Positions 40,965 to 50,728 of a stretch of 64,000 nt of DNA are shown in pieces (position 1 is the stretch's first letter; each line of letters begins with the position of its first letter). The notes under the pieces are model-generated. The model searched no databases and was not told the DNA's origin. It saw nothing but the letters and a program-made list of their open reading frames with translations. The stretch comes from Lentimicrobiaceae bacterium (GTDB lineage: Bacteria > Bacteroidota > Bacteroidia > Bacteroidales > P3), in assembly GCA_022510485.1 (NCBI GenBank), contig JAFLTI010000007.1:1-64000 (forward strand), written 5' to 3'. The translations under genes and the position numbers were made by a program.

Positions 40965-40967
40965 GAC

Positions 40968-42356
40968 GTGGATAGGCTTACCATAACATATCCGTATTTT
41001 TTGGGAATAGGCGGCATCGGAATGAGTGCCTTGGCTTGCCATTACCTGCACGCAGGTTGTAAGGTGGCAGGCTACGACCGCATTTCAACGCCGCTTACCC
41101 GAAAATTGGAAGCTATGGGAGCGGAAATCCATTATACCGAATCGCCCGGATTGATTCCTGCCGGCATTGATGCAGTGGTTTATACTCCGGCTGTACCGTC
41201 TACCCACGCCGAATGGGCAGAAATAAAACGGCGGGAACTGCCGGTTTACAAACGGGCGCAGGTGTTGGGAATGTTGAGCCGTCAATACAAAACCTTGGCA
41301 GTGGCAGGCACGCATGGAAAAACCACCACTTCGGCTCTACTGGCATATCTGCTGCACGGCAGCATAGGCTGCAAAGCCATTTTGGGAGGTATTGTTCCCG
41401 ATTTGGGCGGCAACTATCTGCACGATGAAAAAAGCTCCTATCTTGTAACGGAAGCCGATGAATACGACCGTTCATTCCTACAGTTGCATCCATGGTTTTC
41501 GGCGGTTACGGCATGGGATGCCGACCATCTTGATATTTACGGCAATGTAGAGTCCATGCGTGAGGCATACCTGCAATTTATGCGGCAGTCGGAGCATTTT
41601 ATAGCCGAGTGCTCGTTGCAGCTGCCTTTGCAGCCCGACTATGTTTACGGCATACAGAACCAAGCGCACGCAGATTGCGGTACAAAGGCGGCTTTTGCCT
41701 ACAACCTGCAAGTAAAAGATTGTTGTTACAACTTTGATTATTCGGGTCCGAAAGCCGTTATCGAAAATTTGAACCTGTCTTGTCCGGGCAGGCATAATAT
41801 CCAAAATGCGGTGGCGGCAGTAAGCCTTGCCTTGGAAGCCGGAGTGGAACCGCAGGAAATACGCAGGCTTTTGCCCCTTTTCAGGGGAGTTTGCCGCAGG
41901 CTGGAACGCTGCTTTTCGCAGCCGGGATTAGCGTATTACGACGATTATGCCCATCATCCGGCAGAAATAACGGCAAGTTTCAATGCCTTGCGGGAATTTT
42001 ATCCCGATTACCGCCTTGCGGTAATGTTCCAGCCGCATCTGTATTCGCGCACACGCGACTTGGCGCAAGATTTTGCCTTGAGCCTGAGCCAAGCCGATGA
42101 ACTTTGCCTGATAGATATTTATCCGGCACGCGAAGAACCGATTGCAGGTGTTGATACGCGCCTGATAGGCGAAAAAATAACGAACATTCCGGTGCGTTAT
42201 GCCAACAGGAAAAACGCCCTGTTGCAGGTAGAACGTTATCTGGAAGAACAAAAAAAGAAGCAAGAAAAACTGTTGCTCATTACCATGGGTGCCGGCGACA
42301 TAGATACTTTGGTTGAACCCATAGTAGGCTGTTTGCAGAAAGGAGGGGCGGTATGA
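40968..42356 (+). CDS. murC: UDP-MurNAc:L-alanine ligase
   Basis: Encodes 462 residues, GTG start. FLGIGGIGMSALACHYL, ATP loop VAGTHGKTTTSALLA, EADEYDRSFLQL, AWDADHLDIYG and YDDYAHHPAEI are MurC signatures, all three domains present. Adds L-Ala to UDP-MurNAc. Its last 4 bp overlap the ftsQ start. The cluster therefore contains complete MurC and MurE but an incomplete MurD. Confidence 0.95.
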   Translation: MDRLTITYPYFLGIGGIGMSALACHYLHAGCKVAGYDRISTPLTRKLEAMGAEIHYTESPGLIPAGIDAVVYTPAVPSTHAEWAEIKRRELPVYKRAQVLGMLSRQYKTLAVAGTHGKTTTSALLAYLLHGSIGCKAILGGIVPDLGGNYLHDEKSSYLVTEADEYDRSFLQLHPWFSAVTAWDADHLDIYGNVESMREAYLQFMRQSEHFIAECSLQLPLQPDYVYGIQNQAHADCGTKAAFAYNLQVKDCCYNFDYSGPKAVIENLNLSCPGRHNIQNAVAAVSLALEAGVEPQEIRRLLPLFRGVCRRLERCFSQPGLAYYDDYAHHPAEITASFNALREFYPDYRLAVMFQPHLYSRTRDLAQDFALSLSQADELCLIDIYPAREEPIAGVDTRLIGEKITNIPVRYANRKNALLQVERYLEEQKKKQEKLLLITMGAGDIDTLVEPIVGCLQKGGAV

Positions 42357-43162
42357 AAAGGGTGATACGGACAGTTTTGATTCTTTTCTTTTTCGCGCTC
42401 TTGGCAGGAACGGCAGTAGTTATGCTGCGGTATTCGGCACAGCAGGGAGAAGAAACGCCCTGCACGGCTTTGGAAATAGATATAGAGCGTGGAAATTTTG
42501 AAGTCTATCTGCAAAACCGCGACATTGAGAAATGGTTGGCAAAGCACGGTATATCCATATCGGGTAAAAAAATTGCGGAAGTAAGCACCTCCAATATAGA
42601 ACAAGTGTTGTTGCAGAATCCCTATGTGGGCGGAGCGCAAGTGTTCCTGACACTCGACGGTATATGCCACCTCAGAGTGGAGCAGCGCAATCCGGTACTC
42701 AAAGTGGTTTCTTCCAAGGGGCAGATGTTCCAGATAGACAGGAACGGCATCGAGATGCCTGTCAATACAGACTATGCGGTTCGTCTGCGCGTGGCAAACG
42801 GTTATATTCCAGTTACGCCGCAATATGGTCTGGATGTTACCCGAATTGCCGATACCTTGCGCAAATCCGTATTGAAAAGGCTTTACGAAATCAATGCGTT
42901 CTTGAGCGCGAATCCGTTCTACGACGCCATGTTTGAGCAGATATACGTAAACCATTCGGGCGAATATGAACTTGTGCCTAAGGTAGGCGGACAATTGGTA
43001 AAGCTTGGAAAGGTGGCGGACTTGGCGGATTTGGAAAACAAAATGAAACGCTTGGATCTTTTTTACCGTCAAGGAGTGAATATGGGCGGCTGGGAAAAGT
43101 ATTCGGTATTGAACCTAAAGTACAGGAACCAGTTGGTGGCTACAAAACGTGCAAATTTTTAA
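42353..43162 (+). CDS. ftsQ: division protein FtsQ
   Basis: Encodes 269 residues. Short cytoplasmic N-terminus, one membrane segment (7-24, VLILFFFALLAGTAVVML) and a periplasmic POTRA-like domain (SGKKIAEVSTSNIEQVLLQNPYVGGAQVFL-type region), then the beta domain (RVANGYIPVTPQ). Scaffold of the divisome between FtsA/Z and FtsL. Call rests on topology, motif pattern and position between murC and ftsA. Confidence 0.88.
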   Translation: MKRVIRTVLILFFFALLAGTAVVMLRYSAQQGEETPCTALEIDIERGNFEVYLQNRDIEKWLAKHGISISGKKIAEVSTSNIEQVLLQNPYVGGAQVFLTLDGICHLRVEQRNPVLKVVSSKGQMFQIDRNGIEMPVNTDYAVRLRVANGYIPVTPQYGLDVTRIADTLRKSVLKRLYEINAFLSANPFYDAMFEQIYVNHSGEYELVPKVGGQLVKLGKVADLADLENKMKRLDLFYRQGVNMGGWEKYSVLNLKYRNQLVATKRANF

Positions 43163-43193
43163 CAAGTAGAAATAATCTAAAAACTTAAAGGCT

Positions 43194-44582
43194 ATGGCAG
43201 ACACAGCAAAATTGCAGACTAATCCCGATGAGGAAATTATTGTGGTGGGGCTTGATATCGGTACAACCAAAGTGGTTTCTGTAGTGGGGCAACGCGATGA
43301 AACTACCGGCAAAATCAATATTCTGGGATATGGAAAAACCGAATCCACCGGTGTGGTACGCGGGGCGGTCATCAATATAGAAAGAACGGCAGAGGCGATA
43401 AAACGTGCCGTTGAACAGGCAACCGTAACTTCAAATGTGGAGATAAAAGAAGTATATGTGGGAATTGCCGGGCAGCATATCGAAACCGAAATACGCGACT
43501 ATACCTATGTGCGTGAAAACGGTGAGGCTGTTTTTTCGCGCAAGGAAATCGAAGATCTCAAGCTTATGGTAAGCCGAGGCTCGGTTTCTCCCGGTCGTAA
43601 GATACTTCACGTTATTCCCCGCACTTTTTCGGTAGATGGCGAAGGAGAGTTTTCAGAAGACAGTATCGTGGGTATGGTGGGGACTGACATCCACGTAAAG
43701 TTCAATGTTATTACCGCCGATGAGGTAGCCATGCGCAATATCCAGCGCAGTGTGGAAATGGCGGGTTTGGAATTGAACGGTTTTATTCTTGAACCCTTGG
43801 TAAGCGCCGAAGCGGTTTTGGATGAAAGCGACAAGGAAGCCGGTGTGGTGTTGGTGGATATAGGCGGCGGTACTACCGACGTGGCGATGTTTCTCAACGG
43901 AATTTTGGTACATACTGCTGTGATTCCTTTGGCAGGGAACGCTATCACCAACGATGTCAAGGTCACTTGCACGATTCTGCCCAAGCAGGCGGAAGCCCTA
44001 AAAGTAAAGTTCGGCTCGGCATTACCCGAAAAAAGCAGCGATGAACAGTTTGTTTCCATACCTATTGTGAGAGGGAGCACCTCCAAAGAGATTTCGCTCA
44101 AACTGCTATCCACGATTATCAGATCGAGGGTAGACGAAATATTTACCAGCGTTGCTTGCGAAATAGCCAACTGTGGGTACAATTTTGAGCGGTTTTTAGG
44201 CGGAGTGGTGCTTACCGGCGGTGGCTCCAAACTGAAACACGTGGGTGTGGTATGCGAGTTTCATACGCAACTGGAAACCCGTTTAGGCTCTCCTAAGGAG
44301 CATATTACCGCCGATTCGCCGGCAGAGTTGGCAGATCCTATCTTCGCCACCGCTATCGGATTGGTGCTTTACGGTGTACGCAGCGAGGAAGAAGCCTTCC
44401 TTATGGCAGAAAAAGAGAACAAGACAGCACCGATTCCGGAGACTGAAACCGAAATGCCTGAACAGTCTGAAACAGCACTTCAGTCCCAACCAACGCCCAG
44501 ACAGAAGAAAGTTTGGGGAGGCTTTATAAAGGCGAGAGAATGGATTGTGGGCATGCTTGATGACGAAAATATCGACAGGTAA
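43194..44582 (+). CDS. ftsA: division protein FtsA
   Basis: Encodes 462 residues. Actin-like ATPase: VVGLDIGTTKVVSVVGQ (phosphate 1), VVLVDIGGGTTDVAMFL (phosphate 2) and VVLTGGGSKLKHV (adenosine). SHS2/1C domain between. The C-terminal residues (GGFIKAREWIVGMLDD) form the amphipathic membrane-binding helix. Tethers FtsZ to the membrane. Confidence 0.95.
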   Translation: MADTAKLQTNPDEEIIVVGLDIGTTKVVSVVGQRDETTGKINILGYGKTESTGVVRGAVINIERTAEAIKRAVEQATVTSNVEIKEVYVGIAGQHIETEIRDYTYVRENGEAVFSRKEIEDLKLMVSRGSVSPGRKILHVIPRTFSVDGEGEFSEDSIVGMVGTDIHVKFNVITADEVAMRNIQRSVEMAGLELNGFILEPLVSAEAVLDESDKEAGVVLVDIGGGTTDVAMFLNGILVHTAVIPLAGNAITNDVKVTCTILPKQAEALKVKFGSALPEKSSDEQFVSIPIVRGSTSKEISLKLLSTIIRSRVDEIFTSVACEIANCGYNFERFLGGVVLTGGGSKLKHVGVVCEFHTQLETRLGSPKEHITADSPAELADPIFATAIGLVLYGVRSEEEAFLMAEKENKTAPIPETETEMPEQSETALQSQPTPRQKKVWGGFIKAREWIVGMLDDENIDR

Positions 44583-44674
44583 TAAACAAAAACTTGTTTA
44601 TAAATCCCCTTAGAAAAAGAAAGAGCGCGCTCATAGTCATAGTAACTTTAACACTGAGAAATACCCATGAGAAT

Positions 44675-46486
44675 ATGAACGAGATGAGTAATCAAACTGG
44701 TGATATTCTGAATTTTGTATCGCCGAAAGAAGAGTCTTCCTACATCAAGGTGATTGGAGTGGGCGGCGGTGGAAGCAATGCGGTTAACCACATGTACCAT
44801 GCTGGAATCAAGGGTGTGGATTTTATTGTGTGCAACACCGATGCTCAGGCGTTGGAAGGAAGTCCTGTTCCGGTAAAGGTGTATTTAGGAAAAGGCTTAG
44901 GTGCCGGTAACATACCTGAGGTTGCCAAGGCTGCGGCAGAAGAAAAGCGCGAAGAAATCAAAGACAAGATAAAGGATGCCCGTATGTTGTTCATTTCCGC
45001 CGGTATGGGTGGAGGAACGGGAACAGGTGCCGCTCCTGTGGTGGCATCTATTGCCAAAGAAATTGAATTGACAAGCGATGAAGTTCCCAGCATACTTACG
45101 GTAGCCATCGTTACCACGCCCTTTAGCTTTGAAGGTCGTAGGCGTATTGAGCAAGCCAAGCTCGGTATAGCCGAGCTGCGCAAGAATGTGGATGCTATTT
45201 TGGTAATCAACAACGACAAGCTGCGCGGATTTGGCGATCTGTCGCTCAAGGAAGCCTTTGCTATGGCGGACAACGTGCTTACTACGGCAGCCAAGGGTAT
45301 TGCGGAAATCATTACCGTGCGTTCTTACGTGCAGATTGACTTTAAGGATGTAAACACCGTAATGCAGAACAGTGGCGTGGCTTTGATGGGCTTCGGTACG
45401 GCAAGCGGTGAATCGCGGGCAAAAGAAGCGGTTATGTTGGCAATGGATTCTCCCTTGTTGAACGACAACAGTATAGAGGGAGCTAAGAATATGTTGCTCT
45501 ATCTGGGCTACAGTCCCGAAGCTCCTTTGCGTATGGACGAAATAGACGCTATCACCAGTTTTATTAAGAAGAATGCAGGCGATAGTATGGATTTGATTTG
45601 GGGCGCGGGCGAAGACGAAACCTTGGGCGGCAACCTCAACATTACCTTGATCGCTACCGGTTTTAATGAACGCAAGGCTTTGGGAGAGCGTAATAAAATT
45701 TGCGTTCCTATAGACGGAAAGTTTGAAGATTCCGAAAATGCAGATAAAGTTCAGCAAGTGTATTCGGCTCCGGAATCTCCCGTAGTTCATACAGCTCCCG
45801 TGCAGCAAACCGCACCGGTACAGCCGGTGGCTCCGGTTGCCCCGGTTGTTGCGGAAACTCCTAAACGTCAGGTGGTGGTTTTGGATATGGATTCAAACGA
45901 AGAGCCTATCTTCCGCGACGAAAAGAAAGAAGAAACTCCTTTCTTGGATTTTGCCCTGCCTAAACAACAGGTTGAAAAACAAGAAGAGGCTCCGGTGGCA
46001 CAGACAACGGTGTCGGAGGCGGTAACGGAAGAAGCCGACAGCTGGTTCGATCAATTCAATAAGAAAGAAACCCAAACGGAATATCAGTCCGAAGAAAAGC
46101 AGGAAGACCTCTTTTCTACCGTTTCTAAACCGATGATGGAAAAACAGATGAACGCGCCGGAAAGCACGTTTGAACCGGCTCCTATTGTAGAAGTGGCAGA
46201 ACCGGTGGCTCAGATAGAGCAGCAAAGCACGGTAAAAGACAACCTTGTGTCTATGCGTTGCGAAGCAACTAACGAAAGGATGCAGCGTTTGCGTGAGTTC
46301 TCAAAGCTTATCCGCAATCCTAAAAGTTTGCGTAAGATAGAAGAAGAACCGGCATATATGCGTCAGAACATTACGTTAGAACCGGTGGTTCCGTCTTCTT
46401 TTTCGGAAGCTAACCGCAATACCATTAGCAAAGACGGCAGCGTAAACTACAATACGCCGCCTTTCCTCACCGATCAGGCAGACTAA
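44675..46486 (+). CDS. ftsZ: tubulin-like division protein FtsZ, long C-terminal linker
   Basis: 603 residues from the ATG at 44675 (another in-frame ATG at 44684; a TTG at 44594 would add an unrelated basic stretch). GTPase core: VGGGGSNAVNHMY, SAGMGGGTGTGAAPVVA (tubulin signature), NNDKLRGFGDLSLKEAF. After about residue 345 comes a 230-residue Pro/Glu/Gln-rich linker (APVQQTAPVQPVAPVAPVV), then the conserved tail (FSEANRNTISKDG, TPPFLTDQAD) that binds FtsA. The linker is longer than in the Bacteroidetes FtsZ proteins I know (about 430-460 residues in total). Last gene before the terminator. Confidence 0.94.
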   Translation: MNEMSNQTGDILNFVSPKEESSYIKVIGVGGGGSNAVNHMYHAGIKGVDFIVCNTDAQALEGSPVPVKVYLGKGLGAGNIPEVAKAAAEEKREEIKDKIKDARMLFISAGMGGGTGTGAAPVVASIAKEIELTSDEVPSILTVAIVTTPFSFEGRRRIEQAKLGIAELRKNVDAILVINNDKLRGFGDLSLKEAFAMADNVLTTAAKGIAEIITVRSYVQIDFKDVNTVMQNSGVALMGFGTASGESRAKEAVMLAMDSPLLNDNSIEGAKNMLLYLGYSPEAPLRMDEIDAITSFIKKNAGDSMDLIWGAGEDETLGGNLNITLIATGFNERKALGERNKICVPIDGKFEDSENADKVQQVYSAPESPVVHTAPVQQTAPVQPVAPVAPVVAETPKRQVVVLDMDSNEEPIFRDEKKEETPFLDFALPKQQVEKQEEAPVAQTTVSEAVTEEADSWFDQFNKKETQTEYQSEEKQEDLFSTVSKPMMEKQMNAPESTFEPAPIVEVAEPVAQIEQQSTVKDNLVSMRCEATNERMQRLREFSKLIRNPKSLRKIEEEPAYMRQNITLEPVVPSSFSEANRNTISKDGSVNYNTPPFLTDQAD

Positions 46487-46506
46487 AACGGTTTAGTCCG
46501 GATAAA

Positions 46507-46540
46507 AAAATCCCGTGGAAATCTCCACGGGATTTTTTTT
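46507..46540. terminator. bidirectional terminator between ftsZ and rpoD
   Basis: Perfect arms TCCCGTGGA (46511-46519) and TCCACGGGA (46524-46532), loop AATC, flanked by AAAAAAA on the left and TTTTTTTT on the right. It should stop both the dcw operon and the leftward rpoD transcript. Confidence 0.9.
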
Positions 46541-46598
46541 GCGCTCAACTTTTGTAACCACTGACTACGCTACGTTTCGTTGATAGTCGGGGCGTTTT

Positions 46599-47465
46599 TT
46601 ACTCTCCCAAAAAGGTTTTTAGATGTTTACTTCGGGATGAATTTTTGAGGCGACGTATAGCCTTTTCTTTGATTTGGCGCACCCTTTCGCGGGTAAGGTC
46701 AAACTTGGCGGCAATTTCGTCGAGCGTAAGCCCGTGATGCCCGCCAATACCGTAAAAGAGGTTGATTACGTCTCGTTCCTTATCGGTAAGCGTAGCCAAA
46801 GCGCGTTCGATTTCGCGGGACAGCGATTCCTTCATAAGCGACTGGTCGGTAGAAGGCGCGTCGTCGGATACGTAAACGTCTATAAAGTTGGTTTCCTCGT
46901 CTTGCACCAAAGGCGCGTCCATCGAAATGTAGCGCGTGGTGATGTTGAGCACCTCGGCAATCTTTTCTTTGGGCATATCGAGGCTGGCAGCCAATTCGTC
47001 GATAGAGGGGGGGCGTTCGTATTTCTGTTCGAGTTTAGACGATTCTTTCTTGATTTTATTGAGCGAGCCTACTTGGTTCAACGGCAAGCGCACGATACGC
47101 GACTGTTCTGCCAAGGCTTGCAGGATAGACTGACGGATCCACCACACAGCGTAAGAAATGAACTTGAACCCTCGGGTTTCGTCAAAACGCTTGGCAGCCT
47201 TAATCAGACCCAAATTGCCTTCGTTGATAAGATCGGGCAGGCTCAGACCCTGATTTTGGTATTGCTTGGCTACCGACACCACAAAACGCAGGTTCGATTT
47301 TACCAGTTTGTCTAAGGCTTGCGTGTTGCCCATTCGGATCAGCCCTGCCAAACGCACTTCTTCTTCTGCCGATATAAGTTCTTCTTTACCTATATCTTGC
47401 AGATATTTATCCAAGGAGGCGGTTTCGCGGTTGGTAATGGATTTTGAAATTTTGAGTTGTCTCAT
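46599..47465 (-). CDS. rpoD: primary sigma factor RpoD/SigA
   Basis: Encodes 288 residues, the short form typical of Bacteroidetes. Region 1.2 [16 protein letters not shown], region 2 [41 protein letters not shown]-type (2.1-2.4, WWIRQSI), region 3 and region 4 ([24 protein letters not shown] helix-turn-helix). It recognises the TTTG / TAnnTTTG promoters found across this window. No region 1.1. Confidence 0.95.
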   Translation of the reverse strand: MRQLKISKSITNRETASLDKYLQDIGKEELISAEEEVRLAGLIRMGNTQALDKLVKSNLRFVVSVAKQYQNQGLSLPDLINEGNLGLIKAAKRFDETRGFKFISYAVWWIRQSILQALAEQSRIVRLPLNQVGSLNKIKKESSKLEQKYERPPSIDELAASLDMPKEKIAEVLNITTRYISMDAPLVQDEETNFIDVYVSDDAPSTDQSLMKESLSREIERALATLTDKERDVINLFYGIGGHHGLTLDEIAAKFDLTRERVRQIKEKAIRRLKNSSRSKHLKTFLGE

Positions 47466-47489
47466 CTCTCTGGTTTTATGGCGTAATTA

Positions 47490-48575
47490 CTACTTGATTC
47501 CTCTATTGTTAAGCTCCTTTTGGTAAGCCCGGGCGTTTGCCAGATGCTGGGAATAGGTTTCTGCAAAGGCGTGCGTGCCCGAAAAGTCGGCTTTGGCGCA
47601 AAAGTACAAATATTTGGTGGGTTTATTTTGCAAAACGGCATCGATGCTCGAAACCGAAGGCGTGCAGATAGGACCGGGAGGCAGCCCCTGCGTTCTATAC
47701 GTGTTGTAGGGCGATTCCTTTTTCAAGTGCTCCTTGCGGATGCGCCGGAGGGCAAAATCCCCTACGGCGAATTTTACCGTGGGGTCTGCCTGCAAAAGCA
47801 TACGTTTGCGGTAGCGGTTCAGATAAACCGAAGCCACATCGGGGCGTTCTTCCTTGTTGAGCGTTTCTTCCTCTACGATAGATGCCAGTGTGGAAACCTG
47901 CACGCGGTTTAGCCCCATCGCACGTGCCTGCCCGCGACGGAATCCGTTCCAAAAGCGATTCTGTTCGTAAAACATACGCGAAAAGAAGCTCTTGGCGTCC
48001 ATATTCCAAAAACAGTAGTATGTATCGGGAATAAAGCAGCACATTACCGTTTGCGCATTGAGCGGCAGGGTGTCGGAAATATCGTCGGGATTCTCACATT
48101 CTTGGGCGGGGAACCAAAAGCCGCTCAAAAAGGCGCTGTCGGTCAGGAGTTGCACGATAGAGGCTGAATCGGCTTCTATCTGAGAGGAAACGATGCTTGC
48201 CAAAACCTCCGGCGTGCGCACCTTTCGTAAGGTAAGCCGCACCTGATCCTGCATGCCTATACGCAGCTTGTTCACTACCGCCATAGCCGTAGAACCGCGT
48301 TGCAGCACATACCGCCCCGGCTTTACATAAGACGGATATTTCTTTATGCGGGAAATGATCTCAAACTTGAACATCTTTACGTTGCCGCTCGCCCGCAGGC
48401 TGTCTTGCACCTGCGCGTAAGAGGCGCCTGTGGGGATAAAGAGTTCGGTGCGGTGCCTTACCGCAGAACCAAGCCCCACCGAGGCAACCGTCACCATCAG
48501 GGCAAAGATGCCTACAGCCACTGCATACAATGCGTATTTGAGCTTTTTTCCGAATTTCTTCTTCTTTTTTGCCAT
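47490..48575 (-). CDS. mltG: endolytic murein transglycosylase MltG
   Basis: Encodes 361 residues. One N-terminal membrane segment (about 12-34), a LysM-like domain (FIPTGASYAQVQDSLRAS) and the YceG catalytic domain with the conserved Glu in LASIVEEETLNKEERPDVASVY and LLQADPTVKFAVG. Cuts nascent glycan strands and sets their length. Three bp downstream of metG; rpoD follows 24 bp later. Confidence 0.92.
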   Translation of the reverse strand: MAKKKKKFGKKLKYALYAVAVGIFALMVTVASVGLGSAVRHRTELFIPTGASYAQVQDSLRASGNVKMFKFEIISRIKKYPSYVKPGRYVLQRGSTAMAVVNKLRIGMQDQVRLTLRKVRTPEVLASIVSSQIEADSASIVQLLTDSAFLSGFWFPAQECENPDDISDTLPLNAQTVMCCFIPDTYYCFWNMDAKSFFSRMFYEQNRFWNGFRRGQARAMGLNRVQVSTLASIVEEETLNKEERPDVASVYLNRYRKRMLLQADPTVKFAVGDFALRRIRKEHLKKESPYNTYRTQGLPPGPICTPSVSSIDAVLQNKPTKYLYFCAKADFSGTHAFAETYSQHLANARAYQKELNNRGIK

Positions 48576-48578
48576 GTC

Positions 48579-50648
48579 CTATCGTATCTGCATACCCGGT
48601 TCGGCATCGGCGGCAGGCTCAACAAAGCACAGCTTGCCGTCGGGATTCTCGCTCATAAGGATCATGCCGTGCGATTCAATACCCTTGAGGTTCTTGGGTT
48701 CGAGGTTGGCAAGCAGGCAAACCTTTTTGCCGATAACCGCTTCCGGTTCGTAATACTCGGCTATGCCGCTCACCACCGTGCGCGTGTCTAAGCCCGTATT
48801 AAGCGTAAGTTTAAGCAGTTTCTTGGTTTTAGCCACCTTTTCGGCAGCCACGATTTGCGCCACGCGCAAGTCTATCTTGCCAAAATCGTCAAAACTTACC
48901 GGGCTTTTCTGCGCCTGATATTCGATAGCGGCGTTCTGACGGTTGGCTTCTTTGGTTGCCTGCAATTTGTCTATCTGCTTTTGAATCGTTTCGTCTTCTA
49001 TCTTTTCAAACAGGAATTCGGCGGGATTCAACCGGTGTCCGTCGGGCAGCAGGGTGCTTTGTTCCGCTTCGTTCCATGCCTTTTCCTCCATATTCAGGAT
49101 GCGGCGGAGTTTTGCTCCGGTAAAGGGCAGGAAAGGCTGGCAGAGCACGCCAAGATGCGCGGCAATCTGCAAAGAAACGTTAAGCACCGTCTTTACCCGT
49201 TCCGGATCGGTCTTAAACACTTTCCAAGGTTCGTTGTCGGTAAGGTATTTGTTGCCCAAGCGCGCCAAGTTCATCAGTTCGTTCAGGGCTTCCCTAAAAC
49301 GGTATTGCTCTATGCTGGCGGCTATGCGTTCGGGATAGGCGCACATTTCTTCCAGCACCGCCTTGTCTGCGTCTGTATATGCGCTTGCCGCAGGTAGATT
49401 GCCTTCAAAATACTTGTGGGTCAACACTACGGTACGGTTCACAAAATTGCCGAAAATAGCCAGCAGTTCGTTATTGTTGCGTGCCTGAAAATCCTTCCAC
49501 GTAAAGTCGTTGTCTTTCGATTCGGGCGCGTTGGCGGTAAGCACGTAGCGCAAAACATCCTGTTTTTCGGGAAAATCTTCCAAGTATTCGTGCAGCCATA
49601 CCGCCCAGTTGCGCGAGGTGGAAATCTTCTCGCCCTCAAGGTTCAGAAACTCGTTTGCCGGCACGTTGTCGGGCAGGATATAGCTGCCTTCTGCCTTGAG
49701 CATACAGGGAAAGATGATGCAGTGAAAAACGATGTTGTCCTTGCCGATAAAGTGCACCAGCTTGGTGTCTTGGTCTTTCCAGTATTTTTCCCAATCCTGC
49801 GGCAAAAGTTCCTTGGTGGCGGAGATATAGCCGATGGGCGCGTCAAACCACACGTAAAGCACCTTGCCTTCGGTATCGGGCAGGGGAAGAGGCACGCCCC
49901 AGTCTAAGTCGCGGGTAACGGCGCGGGGCTGCAAGCCTTGGTCTATCCACGATTTGCACTGACCGTAAACATTGGTGCGCCAATCGTTCTTATGTCCGTC
50001 TAAAATCCATTCGCGCAAGAAATCTTCGTAACGGTTGAGCGGCAGATACCAGTGTTTGGTTTCTTTCTTTATGGGAGCGTTGCCGCTGATGGCGCTCTTG
50101 GGATTGATGAGTTCATCCGGGCTGAGAGCCGAACCGCATTTTTCGCATTGATCTCCGTAAGCCCCCTCGCTGTTGCACTTGGGGCAGGTGCCGGTAATGT
50201 AGCGGTCGGCAAGAAACTGCTTGTTTTCCTCGTCATAATACTGCCATGAGGTCTTTTCTATAAAGCAGCCCTTGTCGTAGAGCTTCTTGAAGAAATCGGA
50301 TGCTGTGGCGATATGGGTGGGCGCGGAAGTGCGCGAATAGATGTCGAACGAGATGCCGAACTTTTCAAAAGAGTCTTTGATAAGCGCGTGATACCAGTCT
50401 ACGATGGCTTGAGGCGTGGTATGCTGCTTGCGAGCCTTGATGGTGATGGGAACGCCGTGTTCGTCGCTGCCGCCTAAAAAGACCACGTCGCGACCTTTAC
50501 TGCGCAGATAGCGCACGTAGATGTCGGCAGGCACATAAACACCTGCCAGATGGCCTATATGCACAGGTCCGTTGGCGTAGGGAAGCGCGGAGGTTACCGT
50601 ATATCGCTTGGGAGCGCAATTATCAACGCTTGTATGTTGAGAATTCAT
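48579..50648 (-). CDS. metG: methionyl-tRNA synthetase
   Basis: Encodes 689 residues. HIGH motif in [12 protein letters not shown], zinc knuckle [23 protein letters not shown] equivalent [12 protein letters not shown], and a C-terminal tRNA-binding (OB, EMAP-like) domain starting at [20 protein letters not shown]. Charges tRNA-Met. First gene of metG-mltG-rpoD, divergent from the serine hydrolase gene. Confidence 0.95.
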   Translation of the reverse strand: MNSQHTSVDNCAPKRYTVTSALPYANGPVHIGHLAGVYVPADIYVRYLRSKGRDVVFLGGSDEHGVPITIKARKQHTTPQAIVDWYHALIKDSFEKFGISFDIYSRTSAPTHIATASDFFKKLYDKGCFIEKTSWQYYDEENKQFLADRYITGTCPKCNSEGAYGDQCEKCGSALSPDELINPKSAISGNAPIKKETKHWYLPLNRYEDFLREWILDGHKNDWRTNVYGQCKSWIDQGLQPRAVTRDLDWGVPLPLPDTEGKVLYVWFDAPIGYISATKELLPQDWEKYWKDQDTKLVHFIGKDNIVFHCIIFPCMLKAEGSYILPDNVPANEFLNLEGEKISTSRNWAVWLHEYLEDFPEKQDVLRYVLTANAPESKDNDFTWKDFQARNNNELLAIFGNFVNRTVVLTHKYFEGNLPAASAYTDADKAVLEEMCAYPERIAASIEQYRFREALNELMNLARLGNKYLTDNEPWKVFKTDPERVKTVLNVSLQIAAHLGVLCQPFLPFTGAKLRRILNMEEKAWNEAEQSTLLPDGHRLNPAEFLFEKIEDETIQKQIDKLQATKEANRQNAAIEYQAQKSPVSFDDFGKIDLRVAQIVAAEKVAKTKKLLKLTLNTGLDTRTVVSGIAEYYEPEAVIGKKVCLLANLEPKNLKGIESHGMILMSENPDGKLCFVEPAADAEPGMQIR

Positions 50649-50697
50649 CGCAGGTTATTTTTTTAAGCCTTTCTTTTCAAGATAAATTTGCCAATTG

Positions 50698-50710
50698 GCG
50701 TATTATACGC
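50698..50710. promoter_or_regulatory. 13-bp palindrome in the metG / hydrolase divergent region
   Basis: GCGTAT-T-ATACGC is a perfect inverted repeat in the middle of the 80-bp divergent region; CCAATTGG lies next to it (50691-50698). Possible operator; no regulator can be named. Confidence 0.35.
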
Positions 50711-50728
50711 GCCGCGAAGATAACAAAT

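Noticed and set aside
44594-44674. N-terminal extension of FtsZ
   Set aside because: Begins with TTG and encodes a basic, hydrophobic stretch not found in FtsZ; the ATG at 44675 gives a normal N-terminus.
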